Shown here: piece after piece, positions 10,346 to 19,339 of the stretch
Layout: the number at the start of each line of letters is the position of its first letter
Position numbering within the stretch: position 1 is the stretch's first letter
DNA from: Chromera velia
Lineage: Eukaryota > Sar > Chromeraceae
Reading direction: 5' to 3'
DNA: 24,049 nt
Assembly (NCBI GenBank): GCA_018398765.1
Contig: JAHBMJ010001985.1
Location: 1-24,049 of the forward strand
Notes under the pieces: generated by a model
Seen by the model: only the letters and a program-made list of their open reading frames with translations
Told to the model about the DNA's origin: nothing
Databases searched by the model: none
Position numbers and translations under genes: made by a program

Positions 10346-10909
10346 AAAGAAGATCGAATTTCGTCCACCTTTTCTGGCGCGTATCTTTTATTGCAGTGGG
10401 TGCGGCTTGGGCTGCAGGCTTCAGCTGCATTCTCCTTCGTCTTCACAGTCTTGTGCTTGGAGCAGCTAGCCTATATATGTGTGAAACATCAACCGGGTGG
10501 GGACAGCGGGGAATGGAACGGGATGGGGTTTTCTTTTTATAGACAGTGACTGCCTGGGTTCGCTACATAGTTAGCTACGCATTTGGTTCTTTCTATATTG
10601 TAATTGACGAACGGATCTCGGCAAGATCGAGCAAGAGGCTCCGAATACATTCAAAGGGCCGGCTGGTGGAAAAGAACTCATGTAGTGTGATTAAAGCGGG
10701 CTTTGAACAAACCAACATATTTGGATGAGGAGTTGAAAGCGCTGCATGCTCACTTTATATCCGACAGACTCGTGTTTTGTTGACTTGAACAAATGTTAGA
10801 TCATATCGGTGCTTTAATGTATGACATCTAGCTTAACATACTGTTCTGTACTCCTCCGACCCCGAAGTCAGACAGAGTGCAGACTCTTTAGTTAGCGAAT
10901 GAGAAGAGA

Positions 10910-10962
10910 GTCGAATCCCTAGAGTAGCGATTAGCTAGAATGAGCTAGAAGAAGCTAGAGTG
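10910..10962. repeat. Degenerate GCTAGA(AT) repeat
   Basis: GCTAGAAT, GCTAGAAG and GCTAGAGT follow one another at ~10-12 base spacing, preceded by CCTAGAGTAGC. It is short and non-coding. Confidence 0.6.
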
Positions 10963-11149
10963 ATGAGTGAAGTTGACAGTAAGGTTTGTTAGTCAGAAGG
11001 TAGCTGTGAGTGCAGTTGCCCAAGGTACCAGAGTGGTTGAATGAAGTGAATAAATTTTGCTAAGTCAGAAGTCGATCCGAAATCAAGAATTCTGTGTATG
11101 TTTTTGGGTGATTGATTGGCTGATGATTCTGATGATTTCGTTTGTGGAC

Positions 11150-11345
11150 GTTGTGGAATGTCGTGTGAACGCCTGTGGACGTATGTGGATACACGTGGAA
11201 CCTTCATGTGGAACTTTCCACAATTCGGTTCCACATGTTGATTTTGTGTCCTGTTTCATCTCGGGTTGTTTGTGGAACTTTCCCGGGGAATTCTGCTGTG
11301 GAATCTTAGTGTGGAACTCTCTTGTGGAATCCTAGTGTGGAACTT
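11150..11345. repeat. Cluster of TGTGGAA(C/T) words
   Basis: GTGGAA followed by C or T appears at least eight times on this strand within ~190 bp, in the contexts CACGTGGAACCT, ATGTGGAACTTT, TTGTGGAACTTT, TAGTGTGGAACT and TTGTGGAATCCT. The reverse complement TTCCACA occurs twice near 11216-11232. Spacing is irregular, mostly 13-20 bases in the right half. Confidence 0.75.
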
Positions 11346-11970
11346 CAGATCCATAGTATACTTTCACAATATTTATATTTTTTATCGGAGATAGTTAACG
11401 CTATTTCATCTTACTACTAGTCTTACTAGCTTATAGAACTTCCTGTTTGAACTTCGTTAAACTTGCTTATCATTTTGGCTAGCTTGGATCGGTGTTTAAT
11501 TTAATACGTTATGTTGTTCCTCGTTTCTTGGGCCCTCTAACTTCTTTTTCTTTTAAGGCACTCACCCATTATATTCAGTGTGTCACGCCTGCCTCAGTGC
11601 ATGGCCGTTTGCTTGTCAGTCTAAGTCTGCGCCATCGGACTGGCAGTTGTCTTATTCCCTTTTCTTCTTCCACTACTTCTTTCCTATTCCATATCTCATT
11701 GTATACTATCATTACTTCAATATTACAATACACCACAAAAACATGCAGTGGCAGATTTTAATGTATGTATTATATCATGTAATATCACGTGACCTTTTGT
11801 CAAATCTTAATTTTCTCGGTTTGTTCCGGCCATTTGCTGCCCCCCCCCTTTATTTGCTGGTGGAACATGCAAGGTATCTGAAAGTGTTTAAAAACATAAA
11901 TTTAAAAAAAATAAAAAAAAAAAATAAAAAAAAACTCTCAAGTTTAAAATAAAAATATACAGACATGAAG

Positions 11971-12057
11971 TTGATGATTGAGGGTTTTGTTATGCATGCC
12001 ACGTCCCCATATCTAGCCCCATATATAAAAGGCGGATGTAGCCTAGTTTGTTTGGTT
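11971..12057 (+). repeat. Dispersed direct repeat, copy 1 (TATA-like core)
   Basis: It begins TTGATGATTGAGGGTTTT, contains ATGCATGCCACGTCCCCATAT and then CCCCATATATAAAAGGCGGA, and ends near TTTGGTT. Compared with copy 2 it has an extra ~13 bp because CCCCATAT is duplicated. ATATATAAAAGG resembles a TATA box, but no transcript can be assigned. Confidence 0.75.
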
Positions 12058-12562
12058 GTCTAACAGTGCGTCTGTTCATCGATTACTTTCAATGCATGGC
12101 TCATCACTCGCGCCCTTAAGTACAAGATAGGCGAACCAGATGGAGAGAAGAGAGGCAGAGCAAAACCTTTATAACATTCTTTTCCCTTGACAAAGGCTAC
12201 CCTTCGCCCCGAGAAAAAGATTTTAATCAAGAGAAGACCAAACCAATGTACTCTCTTTTTAGTTGACTTCCTTCTTCTGCCCATCTCCCTTTGTTATTTA
12301 GTTTTTCTCTGTCCTCCGATTCATTTTTCTTCCTTTTTTCTCCCTCCCTCAATCTGTCTTCAAAATTCTTTCTTCTGGCATACCCAAGCTTGAATTCAGA
12401 TTGATTTGATTGATTGATTGATAAGTTCCGTACTAGGCCTTCCCGCTATGTTAATCTGTAGGCCTTCCCAAAGTTTTTCACTTCTAAGTTGACTCTTGAA
12501 ACATAGGATTCATTAAACCGAGCGGAGCCGCCTCTTACCACTCAAAATGGTTTTTACAACTT

Positions 12563-12632
12563 TTGATGATTGAGGGTTTTTTCATGCATGCCGCGTCCCC
12601 ATATATAAGAGGCGGATCTAACTTTTTGGTTT
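12563..12632 (+). repeat. Dispersed direct repeat, copy 2 (TATA-like core)
   Basis: It shares TTGATGATTGAGGGTTTT, CATGCATGCCGCGTCCCC and ATATATAAGAGGCGGAT with copy 1, 592 bp upstream in the same orientation. The two could be ends or remnants of one repeat family. Confidence 0.75.
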
Positions 12633-12647
12633 ACATGGTTTGTGCAT

Positions 12648-12738
12648 GGTCGGGGTGCGCCTTTGCGCAGTGTACACTAAATATGGCCAGCCCGTTATAG
12701 GTTTACTATAGGTTGGTCGGGGTGCACCTGTGCGTGCA
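12648..12738 (+). repeat. Pair of TGGTCGGGGTGC repeats
   Basis: TGGTCGGGGTGCGCCTTTGC (12648) and TGGTCGGGGTGCACCTGTGC (12714) lie 66 bp apart, immediately after copy 2 of the TATA-like repeat. Function unknown. Confidence 0.6.
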
Positions 12739-12877
12739 TCGATCGCCTCGCGGGGAGTGGCCCGACGTCCAACGCGCGCAATTCGAGCGAAAAGGTTCTA
12801 TCAGTACAGTTTTTGCTTAATTCAAAATTTGTAATTAAAGTAATTAACGTGATTATGTTGGACGCATTTCCTCATTG

Positions 12878-12879
<2 letters not shown>

Positions 12880-12911
<32 letters not shown>
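12880..12911. repeat. (TA)n microsatellite
   Basis: About fourteen uninterrupted TA units, followed by CGATCGAG. Confidence 0.95.
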
Positions 12912-12913
<2 letters not shown>

Positions 12914-13158
12914 CGAGTGCAAGTAAATTATGAGCACCATCATTACCACATCACCCTTTCAAGCTCGACCTGAGCGAAACTGAAGCAGTGTCCGGTCTGC
13001 AGACGAGTTATTGTTTCTTTTTCCCAGCGTTGTTCAAATTGTTATTTTCACTCAACCTGTCTCACTCTCCGAACACCGTACCAGGTCTGATCGCTTCTCT
13101 CCATATACTGAACCACGCAAGCCCGTAGAAACGGAAGGACTTTACAGAGGCCGATAGA

Positions 13159-14709
13159 ATGGCAGAGGGCAGAAACCTCCGGAGCCTCCTCCACCAGCAT
13201 TTAGACTCCTCGAACATTCACACGACTCCAAAGAGAAGAGAGACAAGATTTGAGCTCAATGAAAGAGACGACGACACAGTCTTCCAACCCAGGCACATCG
13301 GCACTCTCCAGACTCTGAACACGGCCAATCTCTCCCAGTATCTGCGTAACATCTCGAGAGGAGGTCTCAGCAGAGCAGCCACTCACGAGGAGAAGAGCCA
13401 GAGAAGTGGGCGATCCTCCAGGCAGGAGTTGGACAGAGAACCTCTGACGGAGTCCGAGCTGTTCCTCCAGAATTTCCTCAATGAAGTCGCACAACGGCCT
13501 CGGGTTACAGAGAAATTCGCAGACGAAATTCCAGAACCAGGTACGGACACAGACTCACGGACCGTGCATGAGGAATGCGTTTCTCGCATGCATGGATGCA
13601 TGCATCTTTTTAGACTGATGTGCGTGTGACGAAGCCGAATCTAACCGCACAACCGAGTGCATGTCGTCACACACTCAGTTTGGATGGAACTTGTGATTGT
13701 TTGTCCTGAGAACAGTTGCTTTCTTGAAGAAATGGGGAAATAAACTGCGTGCGCACAGTCGCTTCTTTCCCGGAGCAACGAACTGGAATGGCTGCAAATT
13801 GAGATTTTCCCATCATTCTTCAAATTCACGGTCAAACCCCCGTTCCCCTTGTGTTTCATCTCTGTGCAGTTCTCACTGTGCCCGATTCGTTTGACGTCAA
13901 CAAGCCGAGCGTTTCTCTGGACGGAGTTGCCCAGCTCCGTTCCCGTGCAGAGGAGGCGGGCGTCCCCTTCATTGATGTCTTGGTGGGGGACGTTCAGGTC
14001 CTCGTGGATGGGGTCGTCATGCTGGCCATGGGCAGACTCGATGGTGGGTGCCTGCAGATGTGCATTTGCAGAAGGACCGGGAGGTTGTGCAGACAGATTC
14101 AGTCACTTATCCTGTTGAGAACAGGTAGAAGATTGGTACATGGTGTAAAGATCATCACAAGCAGTGCGCATATTAAAAGGCTGCCTTCGGCTGACCTTTT
14201 CTGAGGTTGCAGTTCTTCTATGTGTTGCGCCTCTGACTTTGTTTGTGCACAAGAAGGCGAGCAAAGGAAACGTAACGGAGTAAGGAGTCCATGATGCTCG
14301 ATCATTGTTGCTTTGCTGTTTGTGGTTCTTTGCAGCTGTCTGCCGGTTTCTCGAGTGGATTGAAGAAGCAGCCCCCCCAGTTTTGTGCGCGCACACTCAA
14401 TGATGCTCATGTCATTTCCCGATTTCTTTCTACTTGCAGTCCTCTACCAGCGTCTGCAAGGATACCTCGAGGTGAACCTGTCGGACGAGAAGGTGGTTGC
14501 CAACATGCCCCAGGGAGTGAGAATGGTCTCCGACGTCACCTATGCGTACGGCTGTGCAGGTGCGTGGAGCAGTCGGCTCGGTACATCTTTCGATTGCTCC
14601 TGATTACTTTATCTCGATCTCCATCTGTCTGTCTTTCTGTCTGTCTAGTAAAGGAAAGACCATATAGTCTGTCTGTCTGAAGAAAAGAAGGAAGAAAAAG
14701 AAACATATA

Positions 14710-14747
<38 letters not shown>

Positions 14748-14758
14748 GTTTTGTTTTT

Positions 14759-14803
<45 letters not shown>

Positions 14804-14868
14804 GAGAAGCAGAAGCATATAGTCTGTCTGTCTGTCTGTCTGTCTGTCTGTGTGTGTGTGTGTGTGTG

Positions 14869-14901
<33 letters not shown>

Positions 14902-15633
14902 GCAGGGTACCACCTCGGTTCTCTTCTGATCAAAGTGAATCCAGAGGAACAGACACCCTCAAAGGTCGGCCGATCTATCGGCTTGAGAGGAGAGAAAATT
15001 ACGGGGGGGACATCATGAATAGCATGCAGGGGAAAGAAAAACAATGAGGGGCAAAAACAGCATTGTCAAAGAGAATTAAAAGAGCAGGACAAAACACCAT
15101 TTGAGGAAAGGCAGGGTCACTAAGTCGAATTAAAGAGAGATTATGCACGCGGAGGAAGTCGAGACGAATTAAGCCAGAGAAAATAGCATGAAATGAAGAA
15201 ATCACACCCGAAAACGCTTGCAGCCAGAATGTCTTCCTTCTTCTTGCCCTCATAAACAGATTATCTTTATTATTTGGTCTCTCTCGCTCCTCCAGTTTTC
15301 TCTGGTTCGTGCCTTTTGTAATGTTGATCCTTCGCCATGAACGCACACCTTTATCCCTCGCCCGCTGTCCCTCACTCACTCTGCTCATCGCGTCTCTACC
15401 GTCAAAGGATAAAAAAAATCATGCACATGTCCCCACCCTGAATTCTCCTGTCATTCTCATTGGGGTACTTGAACCCCGCACACATGTAGTCTGCCTTCTC
15501 TGTTTCGCCGACCTTATTGCACTCCCATTTCCCTCCTCTGATCTTGACCTCCTGAGTGCCTGGTCCGCTTCCGTCCTCCTGCTTACTTGCAGCCCCTGGT
15601 GCCTGACAGCCCTGGAGAAGCGATCTCGGTGCG

Positions 15634-15694
<61 letters not shown>

Positions 15695-15743
15695 GTGTGT
15701 GTGTGTGTGCGTGTGTGTGTGTGTGTGTGCGTGTGTGTGTGTG

Positions 15744-15839
<96 letters not shown>

Positions 15840-16747
15840 CGTGTGTGTGTGTGTGTGTGCAAGGTGAGCGGTTGTCTTTCTTTCTCTCTCCGCCTGAACA
15901 GCTTTCTGGTTTCTTTTTTGGGGGCCTTCAACGTTGATGATACCTCCATGAAATCGAGGAGGCAGCATTCTTGACAGACAATGTCTGACCATGATCGGGA
16001 AATGGACCGACTCTCACCACGTGCAGTGATACTTGAGTGACCTCTAACTCCTAAAACACGCGCATTAGCACCATGGACCACACTCCTATTTGATGGTACG
16101 GCTTCTTGTATGCATGTGCGGCGTTTTCTGCAGCGTGCATTGGTGAATCTTCGTGTCATGTCTCTGTCGTCATGAAAGTTTCAATCCCTAGGGCTGACCG
16201 ACCTTTTGCTCTGACAGAACCAAAAACTTTTCGTTGTTTGTGAAACTGACGCACGCAGATGCTGCCCCGGTATGCGGACAGGATGACCGAGATCTCGTGC
16301 AAGCTGGCGACGGTGATTCGGGTGAGTCGTTTTAGGCGTCCTCCTTCCCTAGGCATTTGCGGGTGTGGGCTTTTTGAGGTGTCTAGGGCTGAAGAAGGCT
16401 AGGTAGAGAGGATGGAGTTGTAAATTGTGGAAGGGAACAGAGAGCCTTGTTTGCGCAGGGAAAAAGTCTGCCTCCAGGGTGATTTTTGTGGCTGATTTGA
16501 CTGTTTGCTTTGATAAGCTCTTCATATGAAGCGATGAGCCAGCAGGGTAGTCTGTCTACAGGACGCAGTGTGACTCTGAGGAAGATGAGAGGACAACATT
16601 CGATTCGTCAATTGACGTGGCATATGTGTTTGTACCTGTATGTCTGTTTGTATCTCTGCAGCAAAAAAGAAGACAGAGGCAAGAGTGGCGCTCTCTGATT
16701 GATGAGGAGTCTGTCGAGGTCCGTCCGTCTGGATGCATGAGGTTTGG

Positions 16748-16781
<34 letters not shown>

Positions 16782-18022
16782 AAGCCCTGTGTGTATGTGT
16801 GTACGCATGTGTGTTTGGAAAACCCTCCGTTATCACAAATCGGGGGGGCACTCACGAACAGTAAAAGAGAAGAAGAGAAAAAACAAAAGAGAAAAGAAAG
16901 AAGAGAGGAAAGCAAGCTCAGACGAAAGAAAACAGAGGCCCACAAGAAACAAGCGGGAGAAGAATGCAACAGTTCATAAAATTGGCTTTTTGACACTACA
17001 GTTCATAACAGAAGAATTGTGCAAGTATGACTGACTGGCCTCTTGGCTCTACAGTTGCATTTCCTCTTCATGCTGGAAAGACCCTCGATCTCGGGATGAT
17101 GAGGTGAGACGAGTACAGTATTCTTTGGAATCTGCTTCTTCGAAGTCCAGACAACTAAGCGTGCGTGCTTCTTTTACGACCCACTGGTTCGACGAGGGCA
17201 GCTCAACGATCCTCTGCTTCACTTTTGACTTATTGGCCGACCAACCGACAGGTTGACTGTTTGACTGCATGACTGATTGCATGGCATTGCAGCAACTCCA
17301 CCACTACCTGAACTACGTGGGGGCTCTGTTGATCGAATTGTGCAACACTCTGCCGGAGAAGCTGAACTTTCAGAAAGGTCAGTCAGTAGCCGAATAATTA
17401 GTTGCTGTGAATTGTTCCATGCATATTATGGGAGAGCCTGTCGAGAAACAGTTGTACTCTTAATTTCTGACGATTTCATGTGGGTGCATGCAAAGGGCCC
17501 GTTTTGCATTCTGTTCCTTTTTGACAGGTAAGACTCTAGATATTTCGACACAATCTATCTGCGCTTTTTGAGGGAGACGCACATGTCCCCCAAGAGACCT
17601 CAGCAGCGTCAATGATTCGATTCATTAGAGAGGAACTGCGCGAAAATGAAAAGCTAGCAATGCTGTGCTTCTGGAGATAATGCGAGATGAGCTCTCTAAG
17701 AAACTTCCCCTTTCGACCATCCTACTTGTTTGCAGCTTCCACCGCTGCCCTCACCGCTGTGAGATGGAAGCGCAAGGCCCTCGGGTCCACCCTTGCCTCA
17801 AAGAAACAACCTACGGTCGGGGGATCCTCAGGAGACCGCCACGATATGACAATCGGGGGGATAGGGGAGCTGTTCCCGTCGCCTAGAGCCGAGAATGCAG
17901 AGCACGCCGCGATCCTGGCAGAACTCCGCAGAGGGTCGGCAGCCTCTGCAGTGGGGGACGAGAGATCGATGGCCGAAGCGACAGCAGCTGTTTCGTCCCA
18001 TTTCTCTCATCTTCGAATTTGA
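13159..18022 (+). CDS. Conserved-looking hypothetical protein, nine exons, ~420 residues
   Basis: Exons 13159-13540, 13870-14043, 14440-14559, 14906-14964, 15593-15628, 16259-16321, 16662-16718, 17293-17377 and 17736-18022 join in perfect phase (1,1,1,0,0,0,0,1) to give 1263 nt ending in TGA. Every junction uses GT and AG, and most acceptors read TGCAG. I do not recognise the family. The N-terminal ~125 residues are charged and Arg/Ser-rich, starting MAEGRNLRSLLHQ. Residues ~128-185 contain GVPFIDVLVGDVQVLVDG, likely alpha/beta. ~186-245 contain YGCAGYHLGSLLIKV. ~258-330 look helical, with RYADRMTEISCKLATVIR, then a basic QKRRQRQEWR, then QLHHYLNYVGALLIELCNTL. The last ~90 residues are Ala/Ser/Glu-rich and probably disordered. 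There is no clear signal peptide or transmembrane segment. The mixture of short phase-0 exons in the middle supports a real gene rather than chance frames. The weakest link is the 36-nt exon at 15593. Confidence 0.7.
14616..14904 (+). repeat. (TCTG)n composite repeat ending at a 3' splice site
   Basis: Blocks of TCTG are separated by short purine blocks and the word ATATAGTCTG (14662, 14705, 14817), plus one TG run. The last TCTG block runs straight into TGCAG|GG at 14905, so the microsatellite itself is the polypyrimidine tract of the intron before the 14906 exon. Thr-Asp-Arg-Gln open frames on the other strand are artefacts. Confidence 0.9.
15633..15860 (+). repeat. (CT)14(GT)~100 compound microsatellite just after a donor site
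   Basis: The exon ending at 15628 is followed by GTGCG, then a CT run to 15660, then about 200 bases of GT with GC interruptions at intervals of mainly 20 bases early on. Long Cys-Val and Thr-His frames here are artefacts. Long GT runs can adopt Z-DNA. Confidence 0.95.
16751..16779 (+). repeat. G29 homopolymer in an intron
   Basis: Twenty-nine uninterrupted G bases lie about 30 bases after the donor of the exon ending at 16718. The length may be approximate because such runs are hard to sequence. Confidence 0.95.
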
Positions 18023-19339
18023 TGATCGTGTGTCTGTTCAAGGCTGCAAAAACACGCGGCGTAAACAGGCAAACCGAAAATTATCATGACATCGAAGTGG
18101 CACACAACTGAACAATGAATCACTGGCACTGTCTGGCAGTTCACAATTGAAAGAAAACGCTGCCTTAGACGCTGCCATACTGGGCCAGTACAGCGTTCGT
18201 TTATAGAAATAGAACTTGCTTTGATGTATGTTAACTAGGATGTCATCAGCAACTTCGCAGGTTTCAGCTTTTTTGAGTTACTGTTCAGTTGACATAAGTT
18301 GAGCATTGTTAAATGAAATTAAAAATAAATCTAGTGAAAAAAAAATTTTTATTTGTTTTTATGTATATACGTTTGAATAGTTACAGCCCGAGTTTTTAGC
18401 ATATACAAATTGAGCTTTTAATTGACTCTTCATACAGTGCAAAAGCTCCGGTCAAACGGAATTTGTGGTACGGAAGTCTTAAAAAAAAAAATAATGAAAA
18501 ATTGTCATAATCCTAGGCTCCCCATACTACATAAAAAAATAAACAAATAAATTTAGGCTAAAATCTGAATTAGTTTTTTATTTTTTATTTTTGTGCGTCA
18601 GCTGAGCTTTGAACTTTAAACTTGAAATGCCTGCTTCAACAAAAAAAATAAAAAACTAAAAGGGATTTTGAGAAATTACTAACTTTCCCATTTTTTAAAG
18701 TATGGGGAGCCTTTAGTCATACTCGTATGATTAAGTGAAGCAATTTACAGGCTAGTTCACAGGTTATCAAAATTTGTATATAACATTTCAGTCAATTTCG
18801 AAGTTCAGTCTTGTGCGCTGCAGTTTTACGTCAGTATATCATTATTTTGCCTAATTTTACCTTTTCAAAAAATTAAAATCAATAAATGATTGAATAAGTG
18901 AAAGAATGAAACGTTCCTGCTTTGGAAAGCGAGGGGAGAACGGCCCCAGAGCAACTGTTTCCGCCTTCAATGACCTTTGACTGAAGAGACCTTTGCAGTG
19001 TTCCGAGCATCCCCAGCCAAAATCCGGGCCCTCCGCCCTGAGTACTGCATAGTACTTTTTTTCTTCTTGCTTTTTTTTTCTTTAACATGTGCGGCGAGCC
19101 AACGCATTGTGTGTGTATGTGTGTGTGATGTGCCGGAGTACGTGACTGAGTGAGGGTGAATGAGTCCGTGTGGGAGCGTGCCGTTGATCGTCTTATTGAA
19201 GACTAGGCCCAAGTTATCAGACAGACAGACGGCCGAGGAGGGGGGCGCGATGAGGAAGGAAGCCTCATCAAATTGGCTATCGTCTACCAATTCGGTGGAC
19301 AGCTAGCCCGACTGTGACCACTCCCCCCCCCTCTCACTC
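18023..19339. other. AT-rich intergenic region between convergent genes
   Basis: This stretch separates the stop codons of two genes that point toward each other, so it should hold both 3' untranslated regions. Sequence from 18300 to 18900 is strongly AT-rich and contains the MITE-like element listed separately. Several AATAAA-like words are present (for example near 18325 and 18885), but I cannot say which is used. No open frame looks coding. Confidence 0.55.
18504..18721. mobile_element. MITE-like element with GGCTCCCCATACT terminal inverted repeats
   Basis: GGCTCCCCATACT at 18516-18528 is matched by its exact reverse complement AGTATGGGGAGCC at 18699-18711. Inner sequences also pair: TTAGTTTTTTATT near 18570 with AATAAAAAACTAA near 18647-18660. 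The direct repeat GTCATA flanks the pair at 18504-18509 and 18716-18721, which could be the target-site duplication. Size (~200 bp), AT-richness and lack of coding frame suit a non-autonomous DNA transposon. The family is not identified. Confidence 0.65.

Larger units (their letters stand above)
10346..13158. other. AT-rich intergenic region, no gene recognised
   Basis: Between the zinc-finger stop and the next start codon lie simple repeats listed separately, an A-rich block at 11895-11960 and pyrimidine-rich sequence at 12280-12380. No open frame has a recognisable domain. A short TTGA repeat at 12403-12423 resembles the tail of the LINE relic and may mark the end of another old insertion. 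Confidence 0.45.

Noticed and set aside
12060-12284. Minus-strand 74-codon frame beginning MGRRRKSTKKRVHW
   Set aside because: It has no recognisable motif, sits in repeat-rich AT-rich sequence and has no splice partners.
14536-15044. Thr-Asp-Arg-Gln repeat proteins on the minus strand
   Set aside because: They are translation of the TCTG microsatellite inside an intron, with all frames similarly open.
15309-16159. Long Cys-Val and Thr-His frames of up to 246 codons on both strands
   Set aside because: They are translation of the GT/CA microsatellite; the flanking sequence shows no domain and conflicts with well-phased exons.
17055-17103. Possible extra exon between the 16662 and 17293 exons (CTACAG acceptor, GAG|GTGAGA donor)
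   Set aside because: It has good splice signals but is 49 nt long, so including it breaks the frame unless a different upstream donor is used. Skipping it joins two phase-0 exons cleanly. A rare isoform is possible.
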